Of a stretch of DNA of 64,000 bases, positions 18,316-26,698 are shown in pieces (position 1 is the first letter of the stretch; each line of letters opens with the position of its first letter). Source of the DNA: an uncultured Alphaproteobacteria bacterium (GTDB taxonomy: Bacteria; Pseudomonadota; Alphaproteobacteria; Caulobacterales; Caulobacteraceae); the NCBI GenBank assembly GCA_903822175.1, contig CAIJOB010000015.1, positions 62,001 to 126,000 of the forward strand, written 5' to 3'. The notes under the pieces are model-generated. The model was not told the origin of the DNA. It did not search any database and was given only the letters and a program-made list of their open reading frames with translations. The position numbers and the translations under genes were made by a program.

Positions 18316-19371
18316 CTAAGCCAGCATGTCCCAGGCGAGCGGCTCGCCCCGGGTCAGGTCGCGAGCGGCGGTGCGGCCCAGCACCTCGTCGTAGTGCGCC
18401 GGCGGCAGGCCGTTGCCGGGGCGCACGGAGCGGACGTTGGCGCGGGTCAGCGCCTCGCCGGCCTTCACATCGGCTGTGATGTAGAGCGAGCGGCGGAACT
18501 GGCGGTTGGCGCGCTCTGAGCCCAGCAGGTCGTAGTGGGCGCGGCCAAGCGCGGTCCAGGCGTCCTTGCAGTCGCGGACCAGGCCCGCGAACTCAGTGGG
18601 CTCCAGGCTGAAGGCGGCGTCCGGGCCGCCGTCGGACCGCGCGAGCGTGAAGTGCTTTTCGATGACGCTGGCGCCTAGCGCCACCGCCGCCACCGATGCC
18701 GCCGCGCCGTGGGTGTGGTCGGAGAGGCCGATGGGGCTGTCGAACCGGCCCGCCATATCGGCGACGGTGCGGACGTTGGCGTCGCAGAGATCGGCGGGAT
18801 AGCTGGAGACGCAGTGGAGCAGCACCACGCCCGCCGCGCCCGCCTCCAGCGCGGTGGTCCGCGCCGTCTCGATCTCTTCGAGGTTGGCCATGCCGGTGGA
18901 GATGATCAGCGGCTTACCCTGGCGCGCGGCGTAGCGGATCAGCGGGAGGTCGACGGCTTCGAAAGAGGCGATCTTGTAGGCTGGCGCGCCGAGGCCGGCG
19001 AGCAGGTCGACGGCCGTCTCATCGAACGGGCTGGAGAACAGGGTGACGCCCCGCTCGGCGGCGCGGGCGAACAGGGCGGCGTGCCACTCGTAGGGCGTCT
19101 GGGCCTCCCGGTAGAGCTCGTGCAGGCTGCGCCCATCCCAGAGGCCGCCGGTGATCCTGAACTCCGGCCGGTCGACGTCGAGGGTGATGGTGTCGGCGGT
19201 GTAGGTCTGGATCTTGATCGCGTCGCAGCCCGTGGCGGCGGCCGCGTCGATCATCGTCAGCGCGCGTGCCAGGCTGCCGTTGTGGTTCCCCGACAGCTCA
19301 CAGATCACATAGGGCGGATGGTCCGCGCCGATCTGGCGGCCGGCGATCTCGATGGAAGGCGAAGCGCTCAT
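18316..19371 (-). CDS. pseI: Pseudaminic acid synthase
   Basis: The 351-residue product belongs to the NeuB/PseI family that condenses phosphoenolpyruvate with a 6-deoxy hexose to form pseudaminic acid. The N-terminal TIM barrel (residues 15-280) contains CELSGNHNGSLARAL, CDAIKIQTYTADTITLD, FSSPFDETAVDLL and GLSDHTHG; the C-terminal SAF antifreeze-like domain spans about 290-350 (SLYITADVKAGEALTRANVRSVRPG). The TADTITLD segment favours PseI over sialic acid synthase. It probably serves flagellin glycosylation together with pseG. The start is ATG, and the 5' flank faces a small membrane gene on the same strand 51 bp away. Confidence 0.92.
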   Translation of the reverse strand: MSASPSIEIAGRQIGADHPPYVICELSGNHNGSLARALTMIDAAAATGCDAIKIQTYTADTITLDVDRPEFRITGGLWDGRSLHELYREAQTPYEWHAALFARAAERGVTLFSSPFDETAVDLLAGLGAPAYKIASFEAVDLPLIRYAARQGKPLIISTGMANLEEIETARTTALEAGAAGVVLLHCVSSYPADLCDANVRTVADMAGRFDSPIGLSDHTHGAAASVAAVALGASVIEKHFTLARSDGGPDAAFSLEPTEFAGLVRDCKDAWTALGRAHYDLLGSERANRQFRRSLYITADVKAGEALTRANVRSVRPGNGLPPAHYDEVLGRTAARDLTRGEPLAWDMLA

Positions 19372-19422
19372 CGCCGCGCAGTCTAAGCCCGGCGCCTGAA
19401 ACGGGCGTTAACTAAGCTACGG

Positions 19423-19617
19423 TCAGAGCTTGGAGGGCGGCGGCAGGGCCTCCGCGGCCTTTCGGGCGCCCAGGGTAATACCCAGCGCCACACCGGTGCC
19501 GAGGCCGACCATGGCCACGCCGGAGAACAGCCGCAGCCCAAGGCCCAGCGCCACGCCGGCGCCCACCGCTGCGCCGACCAGGCCGACGATGCCGGCGGTT
19601 TTCAATTCGTCTTGCAT
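19423..19617 (-). CDS. Small glycine-rich membrane protein
   Basis: A 64-residue product with two hydrophobic glycine-rich stretches (VGLVGAAVGAGVALGLGL and VAMVGLGTGVALGITLG) joined by a short turn, the pattern of a glycine-zipper hairpin. The N-terminus MQDELKTAG and the tail EALPPPSKL are hydrophilic. The ATG has GGAG seven bases upstream. It lies 51 bp upstream of pseI and may be cotranscribed with it, although no functional link is evident. No characterised family is recognised. Confidence 0.65.
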   Translation of the reverse strand: MQDELKTAGIVGLVGAAVGAGVALGLGLRLFSGVAMVGLGTGVALGITLGARKAAEALPPPSKL

Positions 19618-19659
19618 CGCAGGCGCTCCAGAAGCTCTGCGATAAGTACGAATGGGACG

Positions 19660-20396
19660 CTAGATCGTTCCCAGTGCGCCGGCCCCACGGCGACGTCGCA
19701 GCGCCAGGCCGAGACCGCCAAAGCCGATCAGCATCAGGCCCCAGGTCGCCGGTTCGGGAACGCCGCCGCTCGTGGAGACCGTGACCGTCTCGGTCGAGAA
19801 ATGCGCGTAGTTGAAATAGACCACGCCTTGGTCGGTGCCATCCCAGCTGATGTCATCGAACTCGCCGTAGTCCTGATCGTCGCCCGTCAGAGTGTAGACC
19901 AACGGAGCGCCGTAGTGGCGGTCACCATGTTCCCGGCGTGGGAGATCACGTCGTTGGCGACATCCCGGTATGTGTAGGATCCATCCCCGAACTGATTCAG
20001 GTAGGGAAAGGCCACGTTTTCAATCTCGTCGTAGCCGTATTCGCCGTCGTCCCGTTCGGCGCCCCCATAGTAGTCGCCTCCGAGGAAGATCGTGCCCGAG
20101 CCGATGGTCAAGAACGCGGTCACGGGATCGACCGACCCATAGCTGGTGCCGCCCTGCACCGTCGTGAGTGAGCCGTCGTCGCCGTGGATAGAGCCGGGCG
20201 TGTCGTTGGTGGTGTAGACGGACTTGAAGCGCAGGCCCGTGAGCTCCTGTCCGGGCGCGCCGAACAACCCGGTCTGGTCGAAGCCGTAGGCAATGGTGCC
20301 CTCAAAGGTGGTCGTGATAATCGCGGCGGACGCCGGGGCCGCCACGGCCAGGGCGCCGGCGAAGGCCGCGCCTGCGGCCAGGTTCAGAAGGCGCAT
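19660..20396 (-). pseudogene. PEPxxWA-type protein, frameshifted
   Basis: Two overlapping frames make one protein. The first, from ATG 20396 (GGAG seven bases upstream), encodes a signal peptide (MRLLNLAAGAAFAGALAVAAPASA) and about 140 exported residues up to NMVTATTALRWSTL and a stop at 19887. The second continues as DRHYGAPLVYTLTGDD and ends with VPEPATWGLMLIGFGGLGLALRRRR, a PEP-type sorting tail. A one- or two-base change near 19905-19930 would join them. The gene directly follows a paralogue: the ATG is two bases from that gene's stop, and its ribosome binding site lies inside it. Without correction the exported product lacks its sorting signal. Confidence 0.8.
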
Positions 20397-20397
20397 T

Positions 20398-21150
20398 CTA
20401 CGCTCCAATCCAAGATTCAGCGGTGTGAGAGGGGTTTTGCGCGCGCCGGCGCAGCGCCAGGCCGAGGCCGCCGAAGCCGATCAGCATCAGGGCCCAGGTG
20501 GTAGGCTCGGGCGTGCCGCTCGGGTCCTGGAGAAAGATCTGGGGATAGAGGCCGGTGGTGTCGAAGGCGTAGTCGCCGTCGTTGTTGACCCCGAAGTCGA
20601 GGGTGTCGCCGGCGTTCAGCAGAACCTCGCCCTCGCCGATCTCAAAGCCACCCACTCCGCCGGGCGTCTGGCTTGCGCCCGGTCCCGTGAGTTCCTGGCT
20701 GTAGAGCTGCGTGCCGCCCTGGTAGATTTCGGCGATCACGCCGGTCGGGGACGTATCGAGGATCTCGAAGCTGCCCGTGAAATCGTAGGCGCCGGTTTTC
20801 GGTGCGGTGAAACGGACGATGGTGTCGGTGTCAGGGCCCGGATGCAGGACCAGGATCGCCGCCGGAATCCATACCGTGATGGCGTTGATCGGCGTGGGGC
20901 TGGTGTTTTGGCCGACAAAGGGCGGCTGGCTGTCACCGGTGCTCCAGATCAGCTCGGAGCCGAACAGGAAGCTGGTGGTGGAATAGGGGGTGAAGGTGGA
21001 TCCGGTGACGCCGAAACCGTAGGTCCAGGGCCCGCTGGGATTGCTGAACGAGAAGTCCACCACGCCGTCGTAGCTTGTCGCCGCGGCCGGCATCGCGCTT
21101 ACCAAGGCGCCGGCCAGGGCCGCGCCCGCGACCAGATTCAGAATACGCAT
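20398..21150 (-). CDS. PEPxxWA-CTERM sorting domain protein
   Basis: The 250-residue product has a signal peptide (MRILNLVAGAALAGALVSAM), an extracellular beta-rich region (YGFGVTGSTF, FTAPKTGAYDFTGSFEI, NAGDTLDFGVNNDGDYAFD) suggesting a jelly-roll or PA14-like fold, and a C-terminal tripartite sorting signal: TPEPTTWALMLIGFGGLGLALRRR followed by a short tail. The ATG at 21150 has GGAG eight bases upstream; the much longer frame upstream has no similarity. The same signal and tail wording as the next gene shows a tandem paralogue pair. It is divergent from a LuxR-type response regulator, with three short dyads between. Confidence 0.88.
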   Translation of the reverse strand: MRILNLVAGAALAGALVSAMPAAATSYDGVVDFSFSNPSGPWTYGFGVTGSTFTPYSTTSFLFGSELIWSTGDSQPPFVGQNTSPTPINAITVWIPAAILVLHPGPDTDTIVRFTAPKTGAYDFTGSFEILDTSPTGVIAEIYQGGTQLYSQELTGPGASQTPGGVGGFEIGEGEVLLNAGDTLDFGVNNDGDYAFDTTGLYPQIFLQDPSGTPEPTTWALMLIGFGGLGLALRRRAQNPSHTAESWIGA

Positions 21151-21231
21151 CCTACTCTCCAATCCCATCGAGCCGGCGACACAGCCAGTTCGCGTCTCCA
21201 GTGTTTCCGCTCGCAACAAAGCCGTAAATTG

Positions 21232-21270
21232 GACCATGGTCTTAAGACCTGTGGTCCAGCCTGTTGGACC
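21232..21270. promoter_or_regulatory. Cluster of three short dyads in a divergent promoter region
   Basis: GACCATGGTC (21232-21241), GGTCTTAAGACC (21238-21249) and GGTCCA-N6-TGGACC (21253-21270) lie within 39 bp between the PEPxxWA operon and the response regulator gene. Half-sites are variants of GGTCC/GACC. They could be operator sites for the neighbouring LuxR-type regulator, which is inference. Confidence 0.5.
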
Positions 21271-21297
21271 TGAGGGGCGGGGCGGGTTTTCCACGGC

Positions 21298-21906
21298 ATG
21301 AAGCTGCTGGTCGTCGACGATCATCCGGTGGTGCGGGAGGGGCTTTGCGCGCTCCTGCGCCAGGCGCTGGACGACGTCAGCGTGCTGCAGGCCGGAGACG
21401 CCGCCGAGGCGCTGAGCCTGAGCGCCGCCAACCCCGACATCGACGTGGTTTTCCTGGACCTCAACGTCCCCGACGCGGCGGGTGTGTCGGCGATCGCCGA
21501 CTTCGGCCGCGCGCACCCCGACCTGCCGCTGATCGTGATCTCGTCCTCCGAGACCGCCAGCGACGTCCGCTACGCCCTGGCCGCCGGCGCGCTGGGATAT
21601 GTGCCCAAGTCAGCCGCGCCGCAGACCCTGTTGGCGGCCCTGAACCTGGTGCTGGCGGGCGAGGTCTATGTGCCGCCGCTGATGGCCGCCGCCGAGGACA
21701 TGGCCGGTACTCTGGAGCCGCTGACCGAGCGCCAGGCGAGCGTGCTGCGGCTGATCTGCGAGGGCGCCACCAACAAGCAGATCGCCTATCGTCTCCAGTG
21801 CTCGGAGAAGACGGTCAAGGCGCACGTGACCGGCGTCCTGCGGGCGCTGAAAGTGGCCACCCGGGCCCAGGCGGCGGAAACCGCCGCGTCAGCCGGGCTT
21901 ATCTGA
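21298..21906 (+). CDS. LuxR/NarL-type response regulator
   Basis: A 202-residue two-domain regulator. The receiver domain (residues 1-115) has the acidic pair DD at 7-8, the phosphoacceptor Asp54 in VFLDLNVPD, the conserved Ser/Thr in VISSSETA and Lys in YVPKSAAP. The C-terminal LuxR helix-turn-helix (about 138-198) reads LTERQASVLRLICEGATNKQIAYRL followed by EKTVKAHVTGVLRALKV. It presumably receives phosphate from the hybrid kinase that is encoded convergently and overlaps its end by 8 bp, and it is divergent from the PEPxxWA pair, which makes that operon a plausible target. Confidence 0.93.
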   Translation: MKLLVVDDHPVVREGLCALLRQALDDVSVLQAGDAAEALSLSAANPDIDVVFLDLNVPDAAGVSAIADFGRAHPDLPLIVISSSETASDVRYALAAGALGYVPKSAAPQTLLAALNLVLAGEVYVPPLMAAAEDMAGTLEPLTERQASVLRLICEGATNKQIAYRLQCSEKTVKAHVTGVLRALKVATRAQAAETAASAGLI

Positions 21907-23656
21907 CCGCCGGCTCCATCAGGTTGCCCAGCGCGGCGCGCAGGCGGCCGGCCGGCACCGGCTTGTGCATCAGCAGCAGGCCGCTGGCCTCGGCCTCGCG
22001 CAGGCGCTCAGGCGCGGTGTCGCCGGTGATCAGTATGGCGGGCGTGTCGGCGCCATACCGCCCGCGCAGGGTTCCGATCAAAGCCGCGCCGTTCTCGCCG
22101 CCGCGCAGCCGGTAGTCGCAGAGGATCACGTCGGGGCGGCGCAGGCCCCCCTCCAGCAGGGCCAGCGTCTCCTGCTCCCCGCCGGCGGTGACCACCTCGT
22201 GGCCCCAGCCGCTCAAGAGCTTGACCATGCCGTCCCGGATCGCCGTTTCGTCGTCGATCACCAGGATCAGTCCGGGAGACGCGGCGCCGGCCGTCCATCT
22301 GGGCCTTTCGGCCGCGGGCGCCGGGGTCGCGGTGGCCGGCAGGCTCACCCGAAAGACGCTGCCCCGGCCGGGCCTGGAGGAAAAGCTCACGGGGCTCTCC
22401 AGCAGGCCGGCCATCCGCTGCACGATGGCGAGGCCGAGACCCAGCCCCTTCGCCCGGTCCCGCTCCGGATTGGCGGCCTGATAGAACTCGTCGAACATCC
22501 GCGCCTGCTCGTCGGCGGACACGCCGCGGCCAGTGTCCCAGATCTCGACGCGCAGGCGCTGGCCGCCCTGTTCCCGCCGACAGGCGACCAGGACGCCGCC
22601 AGTGTCGGTGTAGGCGACGGCGTTGCTGATCAGGTTGCGCAGGATCCGCTCGACCATCACCGGGTCGGAGTTCACCGCGCCCGAGGCGGGCCGCAGGGTC
22701 AGGCCGATCCCCTTGGCCTCGGCGGCCAGTCTGTAGTCGTCGCAGACCCGCGCGAGCAGCGGACCCAGGGCGAAGGCGCGCGGCTCCATGGCCACGACGC
22801 CGGCGTCGAGCCGTGAGATGTCCAGCAGAGCGGAGAACAGCTCTTCGGTGGCGCCGATCGAGCCGGCGATCTGTTCGACCAGCCCGCGCGCCGTGGCGTC
22901 CATCCGCAGGGGCCGCAGCGCCGCCACGAACAGGCCGAGCGCATGGACGGGCTGGCGCAAATCATGGCTGGCGGCGGCCAGGAAGCGGGATTTGGAAAGG
23001 TTGGCCTCCTCGGCCAGTTCCTTTTGAAGGGTGATTTCCTCGAGAAGTTCGATGTTCTCGAACCGCAGGCGCAGGCCTTGCAAAAGCTGGACGTTGGCGC
23101 GGCCGCCGATCACCAGCATCAGGACCTGATAGAGCACGATGAGCCCGGCCAGCAGGAAATGGTTGGGATCCGGCGCGATGAGCGCGTTGATCAAATGCGG
23201 CGCGAGCGTTGGCAGGCTGAACGCCAGGTAGACGGCCATGTCCGCCCCGTAGAAGGCGATCGCCCCCGACGCCAGGACGGCGGCGGCCAGGAGCGCCACG
23301 AACTCCTCATCCAGGTGGCTCGCCGGTGGCCCCAGCGCCATCGAGCCGGCGGTGAGGCCCTCGATCAGGGCGGCCAGCATGAACAGCCGCAGCCACAGCC
23401 GCCATTGCGTGTCGTCGGGCGCCGCGCGCCGGTAGCGGGCGCAGAGCCACAGATGCGAGCCGACCAGGGCCACGATGGCGGCCGTCGCCAGCGCCGCGAC
23501 CGGGACCGGTGTGACGCCGACGCCAGTCAGCACGCCCACGAGCAGCAGAACCCCCACACCGCCGATGGCGAGCGCCAGGGGCGCATTGGCGTAGAGAATC
23601 CGCGTCTGTTCGGCGCGCACCCGGTCGCTGATGTTGTTGCGGCCGCTCTTCGACAC
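21899..23656 (-). CDS. Hybrid sensor histidine kinase/response regulator
   Basis: About 585 residues. Six or so hydrophobic segments fill residues 25-185 (ALAIGGVGVLLLVGVLTGVG onward), followed by a coiled linker (ENIELLEEITLQKELAEEANLSKSRFL split by the membrane exit), a HisKA box with His231 in AAASHDLRQPVHALGLF, an HATPase domain with NLISNAVAYTDTGGV, DTGRGV and GLGLGLAIVQR, and a receiver domain with Asp514 in LCDYRLRGG. The H-box wording is that of the NahK-like hybrid kinases. The start is uncertain: GTG at 23656 after a G-rich stretch is proposed; an upstream start adds 16 residues. The signal sensed is unknown. Its stop overlaps that of the response regulator. Confidence 0.9.
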   Translation of the reverse strand: MSKSGRNNISDRVRAEQTRILYANAPLALAIGGVGVLLLVGVLTGVGVTPVPVAALATAAIVALVGSHLWLCARYRRAAPDDTQWRLWLRLFMLAALIEGLTAGSMALGPPASHLDEEFVALLAAAVLASGAIAFYGADMAVYLAFSLPTLAPHLINALIAPDPNHFLLAGLIVLYQVLMLVIGGRANVQLLQGLRLRFENIELLEEITLQKELAEEANLSKSRFLAAASHDLRQPVHALGLFVAALRPLRMDATARGLVEQIAGSIGATEELFSALLDISRLDAGVVAMEPRAFALGPLLARVCDDYRLAAEAKGIGLTLRPASGAVNSDPVMVERILRNLISNAVAYTDTGGVLVACRREQGGQRLRVEIWDTGRGVSADEQARMFDEFYQAANPERDRAKGLGLGLAIVQRMAGLLESPVSFSSRPGRGSVFRVSLPATATPAPAAERPRWTAGAASPGLILVIDDETAIRDGMVKLLSGWGHEVVTAGGEQETLALLEGGLRRPDVILCDYRLRGGENGAALIGTLRGRYGADTPAILITGDTAPERLREAEASGLLLMHKPVPAGRLRAALGNLMEPAVR

Positions 23657-23763
23657 CCCTGCCCCCACGCGCGGTCGTCCTAAGCATGGCGCAAGTGCTC
23701 GCATTTGCGCAACTCGCCCGCTCTTCCATCGCGCAACGCCGGAATCGCACCTACATTAGGCCG

Positions 23764-24777
23764 ATGGCTGAAGATGCTTCCCAACCCCGTTCCGTCCGCT
23801 GCCTGATCGTCGGGTCGGGCCCCGCCGGCTACACCGCCGCGGTCTATGCCGCGCGCGCCCTGCTGAATCCCGTGTTGATCCAGGGGATCCAGCCCGGCGG
23901 CCAGCTGACCATCACCACCGATGTGGAGAACTACCCGGGCTTCGCCGAGGTGATCCAGGGGCCGTGGCTGATGGACCAGATGCAGGCCCAGGCCGAGCAT
24001 GTCGGAACCGAGATCGTCAGCGATATCGTGCTGACCGCCGACCTCTCGCAGCGGCCTTTCCGGCTGACCACCGACAGCGGCCAGGAATGGCTCGCCGAGA
24101 CCCTGATCATCGCCACCGGCGCCCAGGCCAAGTGGCTGGGCCTGGAGTCCGAGCAGAAGTTCCAAGGCTTCGGCGTCTCGGCCTGCGCGACCTGCGACGG
24201 CTTCTTCTATCGCGGCAAACAGGTGGTGGTGGTGGGCGGCGGCAACACCGCCGTCGAGGAGGCGCTGTTCCTCACCAACTTCGCCTCCAAGGTCACCGTC
24301 GTGCACCGCAAGGACGAGTTCCGGGCGGAGCGGATCCTGCAGGAACGCTTGTTCGCGCACCCGAAGATCGAGGTGATCTGGGACAGCTCCATCGATGAGG
24401 TGACCGGCGCAATCGATCCGATGGGCGTCACCGGCGTGCGGCTGAAGAACGTCAAGACCGGCGCGACCCAGGACGTGGCCTGCGACGGCGTCTTCATCGC
24501 CATCGGCCACGCGCCGGCCTCAGAACTCTTCAAGGGCCAGCTGGAGATGGACGCGGCGGGCTATCTGAAGGTCAAGGCGGGGTCGGCCGCGACGGCGATT
24601 GAGGGCGTCTACGCCGCCGGCGATGTCACCGACGACATCTACCGCCAGGCGGTCACCGCGGCCGGCATGGGCTGCATGGCGGCCCTGGAGGCCGTGCGCT
24701 TCCTGGCCGAGGAAGATCACCGCAAGGCGCACCACCCGATCAGCCATCACGAGGCTGAGAAGATCGGCGTCTGGTGA
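23764..24777 (+). CDS. trxB: Thioredoxin-disulfide reductase
   Basis: The 337-residue flavoprotein transfers electrons from NADPH through FAD to thioredoxin. The FAD dinucleotide-binding motif is GSGPAGYTAAVYAARA near residue 20, the redox-active disulfide is CATC (Cys141 and Cys144), the NADPH site is VVGGGNTAVEEA, and the C-terminal FAD contact is GVYAAGDVTDDIYRQAVTAAGMG. The ATG at 23764 is the first that fits the family N-terminus. It is divergent from the hybrid kinase and its stop overlaps a GNAT gene by four bases, so the two are coupled. Confidence 0.97.
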   Translation: MAEDASQPRSVRCLIVGSGPAGYTAAVYAARALLNPVLIQGIQPGGQLTITTDVENYPGFAEVIQGPWLMDQMQAQAEHVGTEIVSDIVLTADLSQRPFRLTTDSGQEWLAETLIIATGAQAKWLGLESEQKFQGFGVSACATCDGFFYRGKQVVVVGGGNTAVEEALFLTNFASKVTVVHRKDEFRAERILQERLFAHPKIEVIWDSSIDEVTGAIDPMGVTGVRLKNVKTGATQDVACDGVFIAIGHAPASELFKGQLEMDAAGYLKVKAGSAATAIEGVYAAGDVTDDIYRQAVTAAGMGCMAALEAVRFLAEEDHRKAHHPISHHEAEKIGVW

Positions 24778-25268
24778 TCCGCACCGCCCGCCCCGCCGAC
24801 CATGCCGCCATCGCGCAGGTGATCACCGCCGCCTTCGGTCAGGCCGACGAGGCGCAGCTGGTGGCCAAGCTGCGCGCCGACGGCGACACCGTGTTCGAGC
24901 TGGTCGCTGAGGGGGACGGGGTGGTCGTCGGCCACATCTTCTTCAGCCGCCTGTGGGCGGACCGGGCCGAGCTCTATGGCGCGCTCGCGCCGCTGGCGGT
25001 GCTGCCCGCGCGCCAGGGCCAGGGAGTCGGCAGCCAGCTGGTGAAGAGCGGCCTGGACTATGCGCGCGAGTTCGGCTGCCACGGCCTGCTGGTGCTGGGC
25101 GACCCGGCTTACTACGGCCGCTTCGGCTTCACCGCGGCGGCGGCGCGCGAGGTCAGCACGCCCCATTATGCCGGCCTGCCGGCCTTCCAGGCCCTGGCGC
25201 TGGAGGAAGGCGCCTTTTCCGCGCCACTGAGTGTCACCTATCCCGACGCGTTTGGGGACGGACACTAA
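24774..25268 (+). CDS. GNAT-family N-acetyltransferase
   Basis: A 164-residue single-domain acetyltransferase. The acetyl-CoA pyrophosphate loop is ARQGQGVGSQLV near residues 81-92, preceded by the beta-4 strand LAPLAVLP, and followed by LLVLGDPAYYGRFGF, which is characteristic of the YhbS-type subgroup. The substrate is unknown. The start is GTG at 24774, overlapping the trxB stop as GTGA, a strong indication of translational coupling. Behind it is a short inverted repeat facing the convergent SleB gene. Confidence 0.9.
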   Translation: MIRTARPADHAAIAQVITAAFGQADEAQLVAKLRADGDTVFELVAEGDGVVVGHIFFSRLWADRAELYGALAPLAVLPARQGQGVGSQLVKSGLDYAREFGCHGLLVLGDPAYYGRFGFTAAAAREVSTPHYAGLPAFQALALEEGAFSAPLSVTYPDAFGDGH

Positions 25269-25288
25269 GGCCAAGTCGAGTTTCAAGC

Positions 25289-25311
25289 CCTCCTCCCACA
25301 AGGGGAGGAGG
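25289..25311. repeat. Short inverted repeat between convergent genes
   Basis: CCTCCTCCC (25289-25297) pairs with GGGAGGAGG (25303-25311) across a five-base loop. It lies between the GNAT stop and the convergent SleB stop and may help end transcription from both sides; there is no T-run. It looks like a minimal remnant of the longer palindromic elements elsewhere in the window. Confidence 0.6.
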
Positions 25312-25323
25312 AGCCGGTTCATC

Positions 25324-26355
25324 CTAGAATTCGTCCTTCGGCTTGGCCGGGTCGGGCGCCGCGGCCTCGCCGCCTTTTTCCAGGGCCGCCAGGCTGTCGT
25401 TGATCCGCTTGACCTCGTCAGGCGTCGGCTGGCGGCGCGCGGCGTAGAGGGTGCCGGCCACGCGGGTGCGCTCGCCGGTCGCCGTCGTCGGATCGGCGAC
25501 GCTGTAGGTGCGCACCTCGCCGGCCACCGCCAGCGTGATCTTGCGGTCGGGCGGGATGCCCTGGGCCTGCGGCGCCAGATAGCCCTGGGTGCGCGGATCG
25601 AGGCTGGCCAGCAGCGCCGGCGACAGCTCGGACTCCCGGCCCTCGTAGCGGCCGGTGAAGGCCGGCGGCTCGCCCCACGGCCCGGTCCAGCGGTAGAAGA
25701 TGTGCTGGCCGACCTGTGTCATCTTGACCAGCGTCGCGGCCCAGTACGGGATCACATAGGCGGCGTGATAATGGGTCGCCGAGCCGACGTCCTTGTCGAC
25801 GAAACCGGCGAGCGCGCGCCTGGCCACATCCTGCGCCTGGCGCCAGAGCGCCGCCTGGGGCGTCCAGCGCAGGGCCCCGTCGCAGGTGAAGGTGAACTGG
25901 CAGCCGGTGGGCCGGGCCGACCCCTGATAGACCACGCCGCAGATCGACTTTGGATAGGCCGGATGGCGCAGCCGGTTCAGCACCACCTGGGCCACCGCCT
26001 GCTGGCCGCGCACCGGCTCGCGGGCTGCCTCGAAGTAGATCGCCTGGGTCATGCAGTGCAGGGCGCGGGCGCCATCGTCGGCGTCGGCCTGCAGCACGAA
26101 GGGCCGCATCGGCCGGATCGGCAGGCCGGCGAAGGGGCGCAGGTTGTTGAGCGCCACCGCGTCGTCGCCCTGCTCGGCCGGGATGCCCAGGTCGGGGACC
26201 TTGCGCAGGTCGAGGCTGCTCCAGCCCAGCGGCCGGCCCCAGAGGTCGGCGCGGCGCAGGCCCGGATCGTGGCGCTGGGCGAGGTCGAGGACCGCCGGCT
26301 GGAAGCCGATCGTCGCGGCGATCAGGGCAGTGTCGGACAGGCCGTGCGCGGCCAT
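25324..26355 (-). CDS. SleB-type cell wall hydrolase, probable lipoprotein
   Basis: The hydrolase_2/SleB domain is clear at about residues 98-225: LHCMTQAIYFEAAREPVRGQQ with the catalytic Glu, VAQVVLNRLRHPAYPKSICGVVYQG, CQFTFTCDG and ATHYHA. Such enzymes cleave peptidoglycan. The first conventional start is ATG 26355, but the frame continues 35 codons upstream to a CTG at 26460 and encodes a lipoprotein signal, CRRAGLAIGLALAALAAC, whose lipobox LAAC fits export. No ATG, GTG or TTG occurs between that signal and the in-frame stop at 26521-26523. The true start may therefore be a rare CTG, or the upstream sequence contains an error. The C-terminal 120 residues are Ala/Pro rich and unassigned. 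Confidence 0.85.
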   Translation of the reverse strand: MAAHGLSDTALIAATIGFQPAVLDLAQRHDPGLRRADLWGRPLGWSSLDLRKVPDLGIPAEQGDDAVALNNLRPFAGLPIRPMRPFVLQADADDGARALHCMTQAIYFEAAREPVRGQQAVAQVVLNRLRHPAYPKSICGVVYQGSARPTGCQFTFTCDGALRWTPQAALWRQAQDVARRALAGFVDKDVGSATHYHAAYVIPYWAATLVKMTQVGQHIFYRWTGPWGEPPAFTGRYEGRESELSPALLASLDPRTQGYLAPQAQGIPPDRKITLAVAGEVRTYSVADPTTATGERTRVAGTLYAARRQPTPDEVKRINDSLAALEKGGEAAAPDPAKPKDEF

Positions 26356-26698
26356 CGCTTCCGCGCTCGCCGGCGCATGCGTCGCCGTCGGCGCGCAAGC
26401 GGCCAGGGCGGCGAGCGCGAGACCGATCGCCAGTCCGGCGCGGCGGCATCTGTCGAACAGATCGGCGATCGGGGTCGTCTTTCCTCGTTCAGCCCGCGAT
26501 CCTGGAGCCCAGCCGAGCGTCTAGAGCCCTGGCAAGGCGCGGATTGGGCCGCTTCCGGGCGAAAAGGTGCGCGTCTCCGCCGCAGCGATAGGCTTGGGGA
26601 GGCCAAGGCTCATATCCCCAGTTGCGCCCGGCGGCCAGCGCTCCCATTCTCGTACCTGCAGGTCGGGCTTGCTTACACTTGGCCGGAGACGCCTTCGA

